DNA of 49,936 bases. Origin: Thermobrachium celere DSM 8682 (lineage in GTDB: Bacteria > Bacillota > Clostridia > Clostridiales > Caloramatoraceae). The position numbers and the translations under genes are program-made. The notes under the pieces were generated by a model that was given only the letters and a program-made list of their open reading frames with translations, made no database searches and was not told where the DNA came from. The DNA lies in the NCBI RefSeq assembly GCF_000430995.1, contig NZ_HF952018.1, positions 1,765,845 through 1,815,780 of the forward strand, written 5' to 3'. Below are positions 18,359 through 25,659 of this stretch, piece by piece. Within the stretch, counting starts at the first letter, position 1. Every line of letters begins with the position of its first letter.

Positions 18359-18922
18359 GTTTCAATTCCAATATGGTCCGATTAAAACTAGCTAAAGAAA
18401 AACTTCCTTACACATTTGAATTAGGTTTCAATTCCAATATGGTCCGATTAAAACCAATTAGAAAATATATATAAAAATTACCAAAGCATATGTTTCAATT
18501 CCAATATGGTCCGATTAAAACGCTTGCTTAAAGGAAATGTATAGAGTTTTAAAGCCTAAGTTTCAATTCCAATATGGTCCGATTAAAACAACCTACACAA
18601 GAAAATATAGATAAACTTAATAATTTAGTTTCAATTCCAATATGGTCCGATTAAAACTGATAGAAGAATATATGAACGAAATTGAAATGCTAGGTTTCAA
18701 TTCCAATATGGTCCGATTAAAACATTATTATTTTGCATTATCATATACAAAAGAAGAAGGTTTCAATTCCAATATGGTCCGATTAAAACTTTTTTGAAAT
18801 TGGCATTGAGCAACTGTCTGAAGAAAGTTTCAATTCCAATATGGTCCGATTAAAACAGTTTACAAGAGAAAATTTAGAGAAAGTGATAGTAGGTTTCAAT
18901 TCCAATATGGTCCGATTAAAAC
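18359..18922 (-). CRISPR. CRISPR array: nine identical 30-bp repeats, eight spacers of 36-38 bp
   Basis: Repeats start at 18359, 18425, 18492, 18560, 18628, 18694, 18760, 18827 and 18893 and are identical. On the plus strand each begins GTTTCAATTCC and ends GGTCCGATTAAAAC. On the minus strand it begins GTTTTAATCGGACC and ends ATTGAAAC. The ATTGAAAC end is the usual 8-nt crRNA 5' tag of type I-B/III clostridial repeats, so I assign transcription to the minus strand. This agrees with the promoter at 19041-19069 and the decayed repeat at the low end. The repeat has little internal palindrome. Spacer lengths in plus-strand order are 36, 37, 38, 38, 36, 36, 37 and 36. No interference or adaptation genes are nearby, only cas6. 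Confidence 0.97.
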
Positions 18923-19069
18923 CCGTTAGGGAAGTCGCATTTTATCTGGGTTGTGATAATGTAAAACCCTTATTTTTTTCGGGAACCTCCAGTCGATTAA
19001 AATCCATAGGAGGTTCACAAACTTTATTCCTCTATATACTAATATAACTTATTTTTTCCATAATTTCAA
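18923..19069 (-). promoter_or_regulatory. CRISPR leader with promoter and inverted repeat
   Basis: On the minus strand, TTGAAA (19064-19069), a 17-bp spacer and TATATT (19041-19046) form a sigma-A promoter. It would start transcription near 19034, about 110 nt before the first repeat. Between them GAACCTCC (18983-18990) and GGAGGTTC (19009-19016) form an inverted repeat. Its loop contains GATTTTAATCGA, which resembles the first bases of the repeat (GTTTTAATCGGA). This may be an old degenerate repeat or an integration-related site. Confidence 0.65.
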
Positions 19070-19158
19070 TATTAAACTTAATTTAAAACTCCTTAATTTT
19101 CTTCATTACTTAATTTAAGAAGTTATATATTTGATAAAAAAAGCTTATATTTTTAACT

Positions 19159-19368
19159 CTATTTACAAGCAATCATACCAAAACCTAAACTATTTCTATC
19201 ACCCAATCCACATTCATAGGCTACCTCTATAAGTTCAGGATTTCCTGTAATCTCACAATCAACTAAATATCCCTTTATCTTTATTCCATCTTTATAATGG
19301 ATTAGTTTTGGTATATTCCTTTCAAAGGTAATATCAAATCTTGTATCATCTGGCAATTTGTTATACAT
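19159..19368 (-). CDS. cas6: Cas6 endoribonuclease, C-terminal part (frameshifted off)
   Basis: These 69 codons hold the second ferredoxin-like half of Cas6, including the Gly-rich loop 'CGLGDRNSLGFGMI' that grips the repeat RNA, and end right after it as Cas6 proteins do. The ATG overlaps the stop of the N-terminal part as TAATG, so coupled re-initiation could make it as a separate polypeptide. Alternatively, a -1 shift at the upstream A8 run fuses the two halves through 'ILAKYEIMYNKLPDD', giving one Cas6 of about 245 residues, the normal family length. It ends 90 bp before the leader promoter. Confidence 0.85.
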   Translation of the reverse strand: MYNKLPDDTRFDITFERNIPKLIHYKDGIKIKGYLVDCEITGNPELIEVAYECGLGDRNSLGFGMIACK

Positions 19369-19895
19369 TATTTCATACTTTGCAAGTATATTTTTTTTAT
19401 ATTTTCTATAAACCTTTCATCTTTTATATATAAATCCCTTTTTAATAACCTTCCATCCTCCTTTAATAAAGCTGTTGACATTGTTATAGGAGAAATAGAT
19501 CTAAATTCCATCCTTTCTTTAAATTGAGGTATAGGAGGTATTGATATACTAACTGGTTTTAATATTGCTTGTCCTATCCTTACTTCATCCTTAAAAAGAA
19601 TACACTTAACAAGATACTCTGTGATTTTAGACACAGGTGATGATATAAAAAGGTTTACATTTCCACTAAAAAATATCTTTTCTCCTTGAATTTTATAGTT
19701 TTCAAAAAATAAATTTGAAAAAGTAAACATTTTGTAATTTTTTTCATTACATTTAAATCCTCGATTATGTATTCTATTTGCTAACTCTTCATCTATTTCT
19801 TCTAAACATCTGTATATAAAAGATGAAATATAATAGTTGTAGTTTATATTTATCTCCTGTTCCTGCTTAGAATTTAAAATTAACTTGATCCTCAT
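19368..19895 (-). CDS. cas6: Cas6 endoribonuclease, N-terminal part
   Basis: Cas6 cuts pre-crRNA within each repeat, leaving the 8-nt tag. This 175-codon part has 'FIYRCLEEIDEELANRIHNRGF' with the likely catalytic His43 and a downstream Lys, as in PfCas6. It also has the 'FTFSNLFFE' strand and the 'PIPQFKERMEFRSISPITMSTAL' segment typical of the family. It ends in a frameshift: after ENIKKI an A8 run puts the ribosome into YLQSMK and a stop. Adding one A, or a -1 ribosomal slip on A AAA AAA, restores a full-length Cas6. A sequencing error in the homopolymer is also possible. No other cas gene is adjacent. Upstream lies the tad operon terminator. Confidence 0.88.
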   Translation of the reverse strand: MRIKLILNSKQEQEININYNYYISSFIYRCLEEIDEELANRIHNRGFKCNEKNYKMFTFSNLFFENYKIQGEKIFFSGNVNLFISSPVSKITEYLVKCILFKDEVRIGQAILKPVSISIPPIPQFKERMEFRSISPITMSTALLKEDGRLLKRDLYIKDERFIENIKKIYLQSMK

Positions 19896-20013
19896 ATTAT
19901 CCCCCTTCTACATACCAAAAATACTCAGCCATTCTCTTTATTCTATCTCATATCAACCAAATCCTTTAATGTGTTTATTAATTTTTTGTAACAATTTATA
20001 AGTTTAATAAAAA

Positions 20014-20040
20014 AGAAGTCTTATATTTATCAAGACTTCT
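20014..20040 (-). terminator. Terminator of the tad operon
   Basis: AGAAGTCTT (20014-20022) pairs with AAGACTTCT (20032-20040), and the minus strand continues with TTTTTTATT. The last codons of the DUF192 gene lie inside the stem. The 118 bp between here and cas6 hold nothing further that I can support. Confidence 0.85.
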
Positions 20041-20371
20041 TAAAAAAATCTTCTATCTTTAATCTATCTCCAACTTCAATATCACTAAATCTTCCCTCTT
20101 CTGCCTCTATTACATAGTAACCCTTTTTTTCGTAGGCTATTTTTCCATTTTGTAGCCTCTCTATTTTCTTTATAACCACCATATCTTTATCTAAAAAAAG
20201 AACATCAAGTTTAAATCTCATGAAAAAAGTATGAATGCTGCTACAGGGTTTAAAAAGTATCGCCTCATAATGAGGCTTTTTTCTAAACATATATCCTAAA
20301 AGTCTATCTTTAAAGTTGTCAGCAAAATAAACAGTACATATTTCCTTATCTTTACATACAAGCTTTTTCAT
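20030..20371 (-). CDS. DUF192-family protein at the end of the tad operon
   Basis: The ATG at 20371 has AAGGTGAT upstream. An in-frame GTG at 20380 would lie in that box, so I prefer 20371 and 113 residues. The DUF192 pattern is visible: 'TVYFADNFKDRLLGYMFRKKP', 'AILFKPCSSIHTFFMRFKLDVLFLD' and a C-terminal 'EAEEGRFSDIEVGDRLKI'. The biochemical role of the family is not established. It is often next to tad genes in Gram-positive bacteria. Here it begins six bases after the tadC stop and is clearly the last gene of the operon. Confidence 0.85.
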   Translation of the reverse strand: MKKLVCKDKEICTVYFADNFKDRLLGYMFRKKPHYEAILFKPCSSIHTFFMRFKLDVLFLDKDMVVIKKIERLQNGKIAYEKKGYYVIEAEEGRFSDIEVGDRLKIEDFFKKS

Positions 20372-20376
20372 AATTA

Positions 20377-21294
20377 TCACCTTAAAAAGAAGTTGTATAT
20401 TTTAATAAGTGCAGGTCCTAATATTACAATAAATATTGTAGGAAATATAAAAAACACAAGTGGAAAGAGCATCTTTATAGGTGCCTTCATTGCACTTTCT
20501 CTTGCTGCCTGTTTTCTCTGTTCCCTTAGGTTTGCAGCTTCAATCCTTAAAACTTTACCTAAACTTACTCCAAGTTCATCAGCTTGTATTAGAGATGTAA
20601 CAAAGGTTGAAAGCTCCTTTACTTCACATCTTTCACTTAAATTCCTTAATGCTACCTTTCTTTGAATACCCATTCTTATCTCCTTCAATGTTTTTGCAAA
20701 CTCATCACTTAATTCTCCACTTATATTCTCTGTCACCTTAGCTAGTGCTCCATCAAATGAAAGTCCTGCCTCAACACTTACAGTTATTAAGTCTAATACA
20801 TATGGTAAATCTCTAAGTATATTCTTCTTCCTTCTGTATATCTTTTTAGAAAGATTGAAGTTATAAATAAAGCTGGTTAAGAAAGCTACTAAAAGGGCTA
20901 AAATTAACGATTTTAAAATACTTTTTGAAATAAGGTCGAATATAATAAAGGATAATAAAAACGAAATAGATGTAGCCACTGCCTTTGTAAATATCCATTT
21001 TCCCAAATCATTTTTAGAATATCCAGCAAGTTCAATTTTTTTTGTTAACCTCTGCATTTTATATTGAGGTGTAAATTTCATAAAAAAGTTGTATAAAAAA
21101 CTGTATAAAGGAAATACTGCTCTTTCTAAAAAGGACTTACCATCAATTTCATTCACATTAATATCGCTTTTGATCTTTTCAATTCTGTTTCTAAGGTTTA
21201 TCTTATCTCTTCCTAAATAAAGAAAGAGCAAAGATATAACCGTAAATGAAAATAGAAAGGTTATTATTGATATCAAAGCAAGCATAAAATCCAC
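20377..21294 (-). CDS. tadC: TadC-like type II/IV secretion inner-membrane protein
   Basis: This 305-residue GspF/TadC-family platform protein has an N-terminal TM, a pair of helices near 105-145, the T2SSF domain (FVTSLIQADELGVSLGKVLRIEA, at about 205-235) and a C-terminal TM (LFPLVFFIFPTIFIVILGPAL). With TadB it forms the membrane platform on which the ATPase TadA works to build Flp pili. It follows tadB by two bases. Confidence 0.92.
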   Translation of the reverse strand: MDFMLALISIITFLFSFTVISLLFLYLGRDKINLRNRIEKIKSDINVNEIDGKSFLERAVFPLYSFLYNFFMKFTPQYKMQRLTKKIELAGYSKNDLGKWIFTKAVATSISFLLSFIIFDLISKSILKSLILALLVAFLTSFIYNFNLSKKIYRRKKNILRDLPYVLDLITVSVEAGLSFDGALAKVTENISGELSDEFAKTLKEIRMGIQRKVALRNLSERCEVKELSTFVTSLIQADELGVSLGKVLRIEAANLREQRKQAARESAMKAPIKMLFPLVFFIFPTIFIVILGPALIKIYNFFLR

Positions 21295-21296
21295 CT

Positions 21297-22253
21297 CTAT
21301 AAATCGACACTTATTATCTTCATTATTAAGAACACCCCAATTATTTCACTAAATATTGATAATGTAAGCATTCCTACTCCTATCTTTGTAGTAAAAAGAA
21401 GCATTATATATTCTCTGTTGAAAACATATATAACAGCTCCTAAAAATAAAGGAAGCATTGATATTATAATTCCTGTCAATTTTCCCTGTGCAGTTAGTGT
21501 TTTAAGTTCATTTTTTAGTTTTTGCCTTTCTCTTATGGTATCTGTTATGTTGTCTAGTATCTCGGCTAAATTTCCTCCAATATCTTTTTGAATAAGTATG
21601 GCATTTACAAGAAGATTTAAATCCTGTGAAGGTACTCTTCTTTGTAAGTTATAGAAGGCTTCCTGTTCAGAAAGTCCTAAACTCATCTCCTTTAAAAGCC
21701 TCTTAAACTCCTTTCCTAACGGATCACCAATTTGTTCTCCAACAACAGAGATGGCCTGTAAAAATGAATATCCAGCTTTAAGTGAATTTGAAATTACAAC
21801 GATGGCTTCAGATAGCTGGCTGTCAAACTTCTTTATTCTATCTATTTTTCTCTTTAACATAAAAATTGAAGGAAAAGAAAAAGTAGAAAGAGATAGAGAT
21901 AAAGCTACTATGATGTTTTTAGTAAATAAAAAAATAAGGATACCAACAGTAAATAAAATTAAAAATTCTATTACAATAAGCTCATTGTATGTTAAAGGTA
22001 AATCCGCCCTTATAATTTCAAGTTCTACGTATTCCCTTATTTTTGTATCAAATTTTAAATTAGGTACAAGTTTTGAAAGGGATTTTATAATACTTTTTCT
22101 TTCCTTTTTTTCTTCATATCTATAATCAATATAACCCTCATCAAAGTATTTTAGTTTATTAACTGGTTTATTTTTATTAAATATCATAAGAAGTATTGAT
22201 AACACAAAAAGAAAAGAAGTAAAAAATGTACCTATAATAATTATTAAAACCAT
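21297..22253 (-). CDS. tadB: TadB-like type II/IV secretion inner-membrane protein
   Basis: This 318-residue paralogue of TadC has an N-terminal TM, a central TM pair (about 88-125), the T2SSF domain with 'SLKAGYSFLQAISVVGEQ' and 'LLVNAILIQKDIGGNLAEILDNI', and two C-terminal TM helices. It lies 15 bp after tadA in the same operon. The order tadA-tadB-tadC is the conserved core of Tad systems. Confidence 0.92.
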   Translation of the reverse strand: MVLIIIIGTFFTSFLFVLSILLMIFNKNKPVNKLKYFDEGYIDYRYEEKKERKSIIKSLSKLVPNLKFDTKIREYVELEIIRADLPLTYNELIVIEFLILFTVGILIFLFTKNIIVALSLSLSTFSFPSIFMLKRKIDRIKKFDSQLSEAIVVISNSLKAGYSFLQAISVVGEQIGDPLGKEFKRLLKEMSLGLSEQEAFYNLQRRVPSQDLNLLVNAILIQKDIGGNLAEILDNITDTIRERQKLKNELKTLTAQGKLTGIIISMLPLFLGAVIYVFNREYIMLLFTTKIGVGMLTLSIFSEIIGVFLIMKIISVDL

Positions 22254-22268
22254 ACTATCACTTCCATA

Positions 22269-23594
22269 TTACATAAATATTTCTTGTGGTATGTTTATTC
22301 CCTTCTCCTTAAGCTTTTGAATAAACTTAGGCATAACACCTGTAAAAACAAATTCTCCCTTTACCTTTCCTTTATTATCTACTCCTCTTTGTTCAAATCT
22401 AAATATATCCTGAAGTATTATTACATCTCCCTCCATACCCTGAACTTCGGTTATATGAGTTATTTTTCTGCTACCATCCATAAGTCTTGACTGCTGTATT
22501 ATTAAATCTATTGCTGAAGCTATTTGATCTCTTATAGCTCTAACAGGCAAGTTCATACCAGACATTAAAACCATCGTTTCAAGTCTTGATAGCATGTCCC
22601 TTGGTGAGTTAGCATGCCCTGTTGTAAGTGAACCATCGTGTCCTGTGTTCATTGCCTGAAGCATATCAAGTGCTTCTCCTGATCTTACCTCACCTACTAC
22701 AATTCTATCTGGCCTCATTCTTAAGCTATTTTTTACAAGGTCTCTTATTGTTATTTCACCCTTACCTTCAAGGTTTGCAGGCCTTGTTTCAAGTCTTACA
22801 ACATGCTCTTGAGAAAGCTGAAGCTCTGCCGCGTCCTCTATTGTTATTATTCTCTCCTCATTAGGTATAAAGGATGACAATACATTTAATGTTGTAGTCT
22901 TACCACTTCCTGTACCTCCAGATACAACAATATTGAGCCTTCCTTGAACACAATACTTTAAAAACTCTGCCATTTTAGAAGTTAGCGTTCCAAATCTTAT
23001 AAGGTCATCTACTGTAAAAGGATCATCTGAAAACTTTCTTATTGTTATCGAAGGTCCATCTATAGCAAGAGGGGGAATTATTGCATTAACTCTTGATCCA
23101 TTAGGTAGTCTTGCATCTACCATAGGTGAACTTTCATCTATTCTTCTACCAAGAGGTGAAACTATCTTTTTTATTACATGCATTACATGGTCATCATTTT
23201 TAAATTTTGCATCAGTTAAAGTGAGTTTTCCATTTCTTTCTACGTATATTTTGTTTGGGCCATTAACCATAATTTCTGTAACGCTGTTATCTTTCAAAAA
23301 TTGTGTTATAGGGCCAAATCCTATTATTTCATCTAAAAGTTCTTCCCTGATCTTTTTCTTTTGGGAATTAGTAAGGTTTAGAGATTCCTCCTCAATATGT
23401 TTTAAAATTATGGAGTTAATCTTTTGTGTTACCTCTTCGTTTTCCTCTGATATATCCTTAAAATTAATATCAAGTTCATCAATTACTTTATTTTGTATCT
23501 TGGCTTTAAGTTCAACATAGGGATCTACTTCCTTTTCTTGTCTTATCTGCTTTTTTTCTATGTTTTTTTCTTCAAGTCTTTTTATAAGAGACAT
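22269..23594 (-). CDS. tadA: TadA/CpaF secretion ATPase
   Basis: This 441-residue hexameric ATPase drives pilus assembly. The N-terminal domain (1-160) includes the family signature 'LLDEIIGFGPITQFLKDNSVTEIMVNGPNKIYVERNGKL'. The RecA-like core has Walker A 'VVSGGTGSGKTTTLN', the Asp box 'ITIEDAAELQL', Walker B 'RPDRIVVGEVRSGEALDML' and the His box 'GHDGSLTTGHANSPRDML'. All catalytic motifs are intact. It lies between tadZ and tadB. Confidence 0.97.
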   Translation of the reverse strand: MSLIKRLEEKNIEKKQIRQEKEVDPYVELKAKIQNKVIDELDINFKDISEENEEVTQKINSIILKHIEEESLNLTNSQKKKIREELLDEIIGFGPITQFLKDNSVTEIMVNGPNKIYVERNGKLTLTDAKFKNDDHVMHVIKKIVSPLGRRIDESSPMVDARLPNGSRVNAIIPPLAIDGPSITIRKFSDDPFTVDDLIRFGTLTSKMAEFLKYCVQGRLNIVVSGGTGSGKTTTLNVLSSFIPNEERIITIEDAAELQLSQEHVVRLETRPANLEGKGEITIRDLVKNSLRMRPDRIVVGEVRSGEALDMLQAMNTGHDGSLTTGHANSPRDMLSRLETMVLMSGMNLPVRAIRDQIASAIDLIIQQSRLMDGSRKITHITEVQGMEGDVIILQDIFRFEQRGVDNKGKVKGEFVFTGVMPKFIQKLKEKGINIPQEIFM

Positions 23595-23607
23595 AAACTC
23601 TGCCCCC

Positions 23608-24738
23608 TTAAATTTCTAATGTTTTGCATAGAGTTTCAATTGCCTTTTCTATTTTTGATTTTATTAGTTTATTTCCTTCTACAAAGGGCTTCCCACTATT
23701 TATTGAGTTTAAAACTATCTTTTCATCATCTGGTATAGTTAAAAATATTTCTTCCTTAAATACTTCCTCTGCTTCCTTTTTACCTATTCCATAATCTGTA
23801 TTAAATCTATTTATAACTACCTTTACTTTGTTCTTATCATATCCTAAAGACCTCATAACCTGTAGTCCAAGTTTTGTGTTTTTAAGTGATGCAATGTCTA
23901 TGTTGGATATAAATAATATATAGTCAGATATATCAAGTATATGGAGTGTAACCTCACTAAAGTTAATTCCTGTATCTACTATTACAACATCATAGTGCCT
24001 CTTTAGGATGTTTATAATTTTTTCTACTATTTCTTTACCTATATATTCAGATGCCTCAGGTTTTTTAGGAGCAAATAATATGTCAAGGTTTTTATTGTAA
24101 CTAAAAAGATATGTTTTTAGGCTGTTGTATGAATCTGTATTTTCATCATCTATAGCATCAATTATGGTCTTTGAATCTACTGCATCAACAAATATAGATA
24201 TATCACCAAACATTAAATCCATATCCAATAACAGAACCTTTTTAGTCTTGCTAAGCTCAACACCTACATTAACCGCTAATGTGGTTTTACCAACTCCACC
24301 CTTTGAACTGAAGAAGGTTATTATTTTTCCATCTTTATAGTGCTCTTGGCTTTTATTTATCTGTTTATATCTTTCATAGGTTAGTTTAATGGTATTAACT
24401 AAGGTGTCATAATTAAAGGGCTTTATTATATATTCCTTTGCACCATAGAACATAGCCTTTTTTAGATATTCACTCTCACCCTGAACAGACATTATAATTA
24501 CAATTACTTCAGGATTTAGTGCTGTTATTTTTTCTGTTGCCTCAAGTCCATTTAAAACAGGCATGTTTATATCCATAAGCACAACATCTGGCTTTAGTTT
24601 TTTTATTTTGTCTACTGCCTCTTGTCCATCTACTGCTTCACCAACTATTTCAAAATCATCTTCAAGTTCTATTATTTTTTTTACTATATCCCTTGTTTCC
24701 TTAACATCATCTGCTATTAAAATTTTTATTTTATCCAT
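23608..24738 (-). CDS. tadZ: TadZ/CpaE: receiver domain fused to a MinD-like ATPase
   Basis: This 376-residue protein positions the Tad machine in the cell. Residues 1-120 are a CheY-like receiver with a full acidic set: Asp10/Asp11, Asp56 (VVLMDINMP), Ser in 'IIMSVQGES' and Lys in 'EYIIKPF'. Many TadZ receivers are degenerate, whereas this one could be phosphorylated. Residues about 133-376 are a ParA/MinD ATPase with the deviant Walker A 'FSSKGGVGKTTLAVNV' and 'LLLDMDLMFGDI'. A DegS-like kinase gene lies 3.2 kb upstream. Whether it phosphorylates this receiver is unknown. Confidence 0.92.
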   Translation of the reverse strand: MDKIKILIADDVKETRDIVKKIIELEDDFEIVGEAVDGQEAVDKIKKLKPDVVLMDINMPVLNGLEATEKITALNPEVIVIIMSVQGESEYLKKAMFYGAKEYIIKPFNYDTLVNTIKLTYERYKQINKSQEHYKDGKIITFFSSKGGVGKTTLAVNVGVELSKTKKVLLLDMDLMFGDISIFVDAVDSKTIIDAIDDENTDSYNSLKTYLFSYNKNLDILFAPKKPEASEYIGKEIVEKIINILKRHYDVVIVDTGINFSEVTLHILDISDYILFISNIDIASLKNTKLGLQVMRSLGYDKNKVKVVINRFNTDYGIGKKEAEEVFKEEIFLTIPDDEKIVLNSINSGKPFVEGNKLIKSKIEKAIETLCKTLEI

Positions 24739-24748
24739 ATCATCACTC

Positions 24749-25651
24749 CTAATTGTTTGAAACGGGAACTTTTATAACCATACCTGGAACAATAATATTT
24801 TCATCTCTTATATTGTTTATTTCCTTAAGCAGATCATAATTATCTGGGTGACCATAAAAGGCTCTACTTATATTCCTTAATGTATCTCCCTTTTTCACCT
24901 TGTAGTAAACATATTTTTCTTCTTTATTTAAAAAAAAATCCTTCTCTAGTGCTCCATTTGTGTTTAAAATATCTGTACTTCTGTTTGATCTAAGAGAAAG
25001 CTTTATTTTCCCAATATCCTCTGCAAGGACTAATTTTTCTACATCCTGTGCAGGTACCTCTAAAGTTACAAAAAACCTAGGTGGAACTTTTCCATCATCC
25101 TTTGGATTGTTTTCTCGCGTTATATTTCTATCTACTGCTAAAACCTTAATATTTTGAAGAATAACCTTTGCTATATCTCTCCTTACTATTCTGTTGTTTT
25201 CTCTTTTTTCTGATAGAAAAACAATAACGTCAACATAGTCACCTGGTTTTAAAAGATATGAAACCCCTGTATCTCCTGTTACATTTACCGAAACTGCCCT
25301 ATGATTTTCATCTATATTAAAGCTAAGTTCACTTATCTGCTGGCTCTGTATTTTTTCAAATATTAATATCTCATCCTTAATTATGTTCTCCTTTGCAAAT
25401 TTACCTAATACTGAAGAATATTCTCTTACATACCCCTGTTGGCAGATATCTTTAGGTATATCTATTTCCCTTAACATCTTCTTTTCAATAACTGTTCCTT
25501 TAGGTATGTCAGCATTTGCAACTAAAACCTTAACAAATTCCTGTTTACTATTTTTAAAGTTAAACTTATTTAAATATACATAAACCATTGAAGTTAATAT
25601 TAATGAGAGAATAAAGGCAAGTATAAAAAGCCTTTTAGTTAAAGTGTTCAT
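24749..25651 (-). CDS. cpaB: CpaB/RcpC-like pilus assembly protein with C-terminal LysM
   Basis: This 300-residue protein has one N-terminal TM (about 8-28) and an SAF domain (about 40-105, with 'VANADIPKGTVIEKKML') followed by the RcpC/CpaB region 'YLLKPGDYVDVIVF' through 'ILQNIKVLAVDR'. A LysM domain lies at the C-terminus (about 250-298: 'YYKVKKGDTLRNISRAFYGH' through 'IIVPGMVIKVPV'). In Gram-negatives CpaB interacts with the secretin. There is no secretin here, and the LysM probably ties the pilus base to peptidoglycan instead. That role is inferred. Confidence 0.9.
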   Translation of the reverse strand: MNTLTKRLFILAFILSLILTSMVYVYLNKFNFKNSKQEFVKVLVANADIPKGTVIEKKMLREIDIPKDICQQGYVREYSSVLGKFAKENIIKDEILIFEKIQSQQISELSFNIDENHRAVSVNVTGDTGVSYLLKPGDYVDVIVFLSEKRENNRIVRRDIAKVILQNIKVLAVDRNITRENNPKDDGKVPPRFFVTLEVPAQDVEKLVLAEDIGKIKLSLRSNRSTDILNTNGALEKDFFLNKEEKYVYYKVKKGDTLRNISRAFYGHPDNYDLLKEINNIRDENIIVPGMVIKVPVSNN

Positions 25652-25659
25652 CTTATCAC

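Noticed and set aside
18841-19047. Open frame of 68 codons on the plus strand
   Set aside because: It is made of CRISPR repeats and spacers plus leader DNA, has no ribosome-binding site, and runs against the array transcript.
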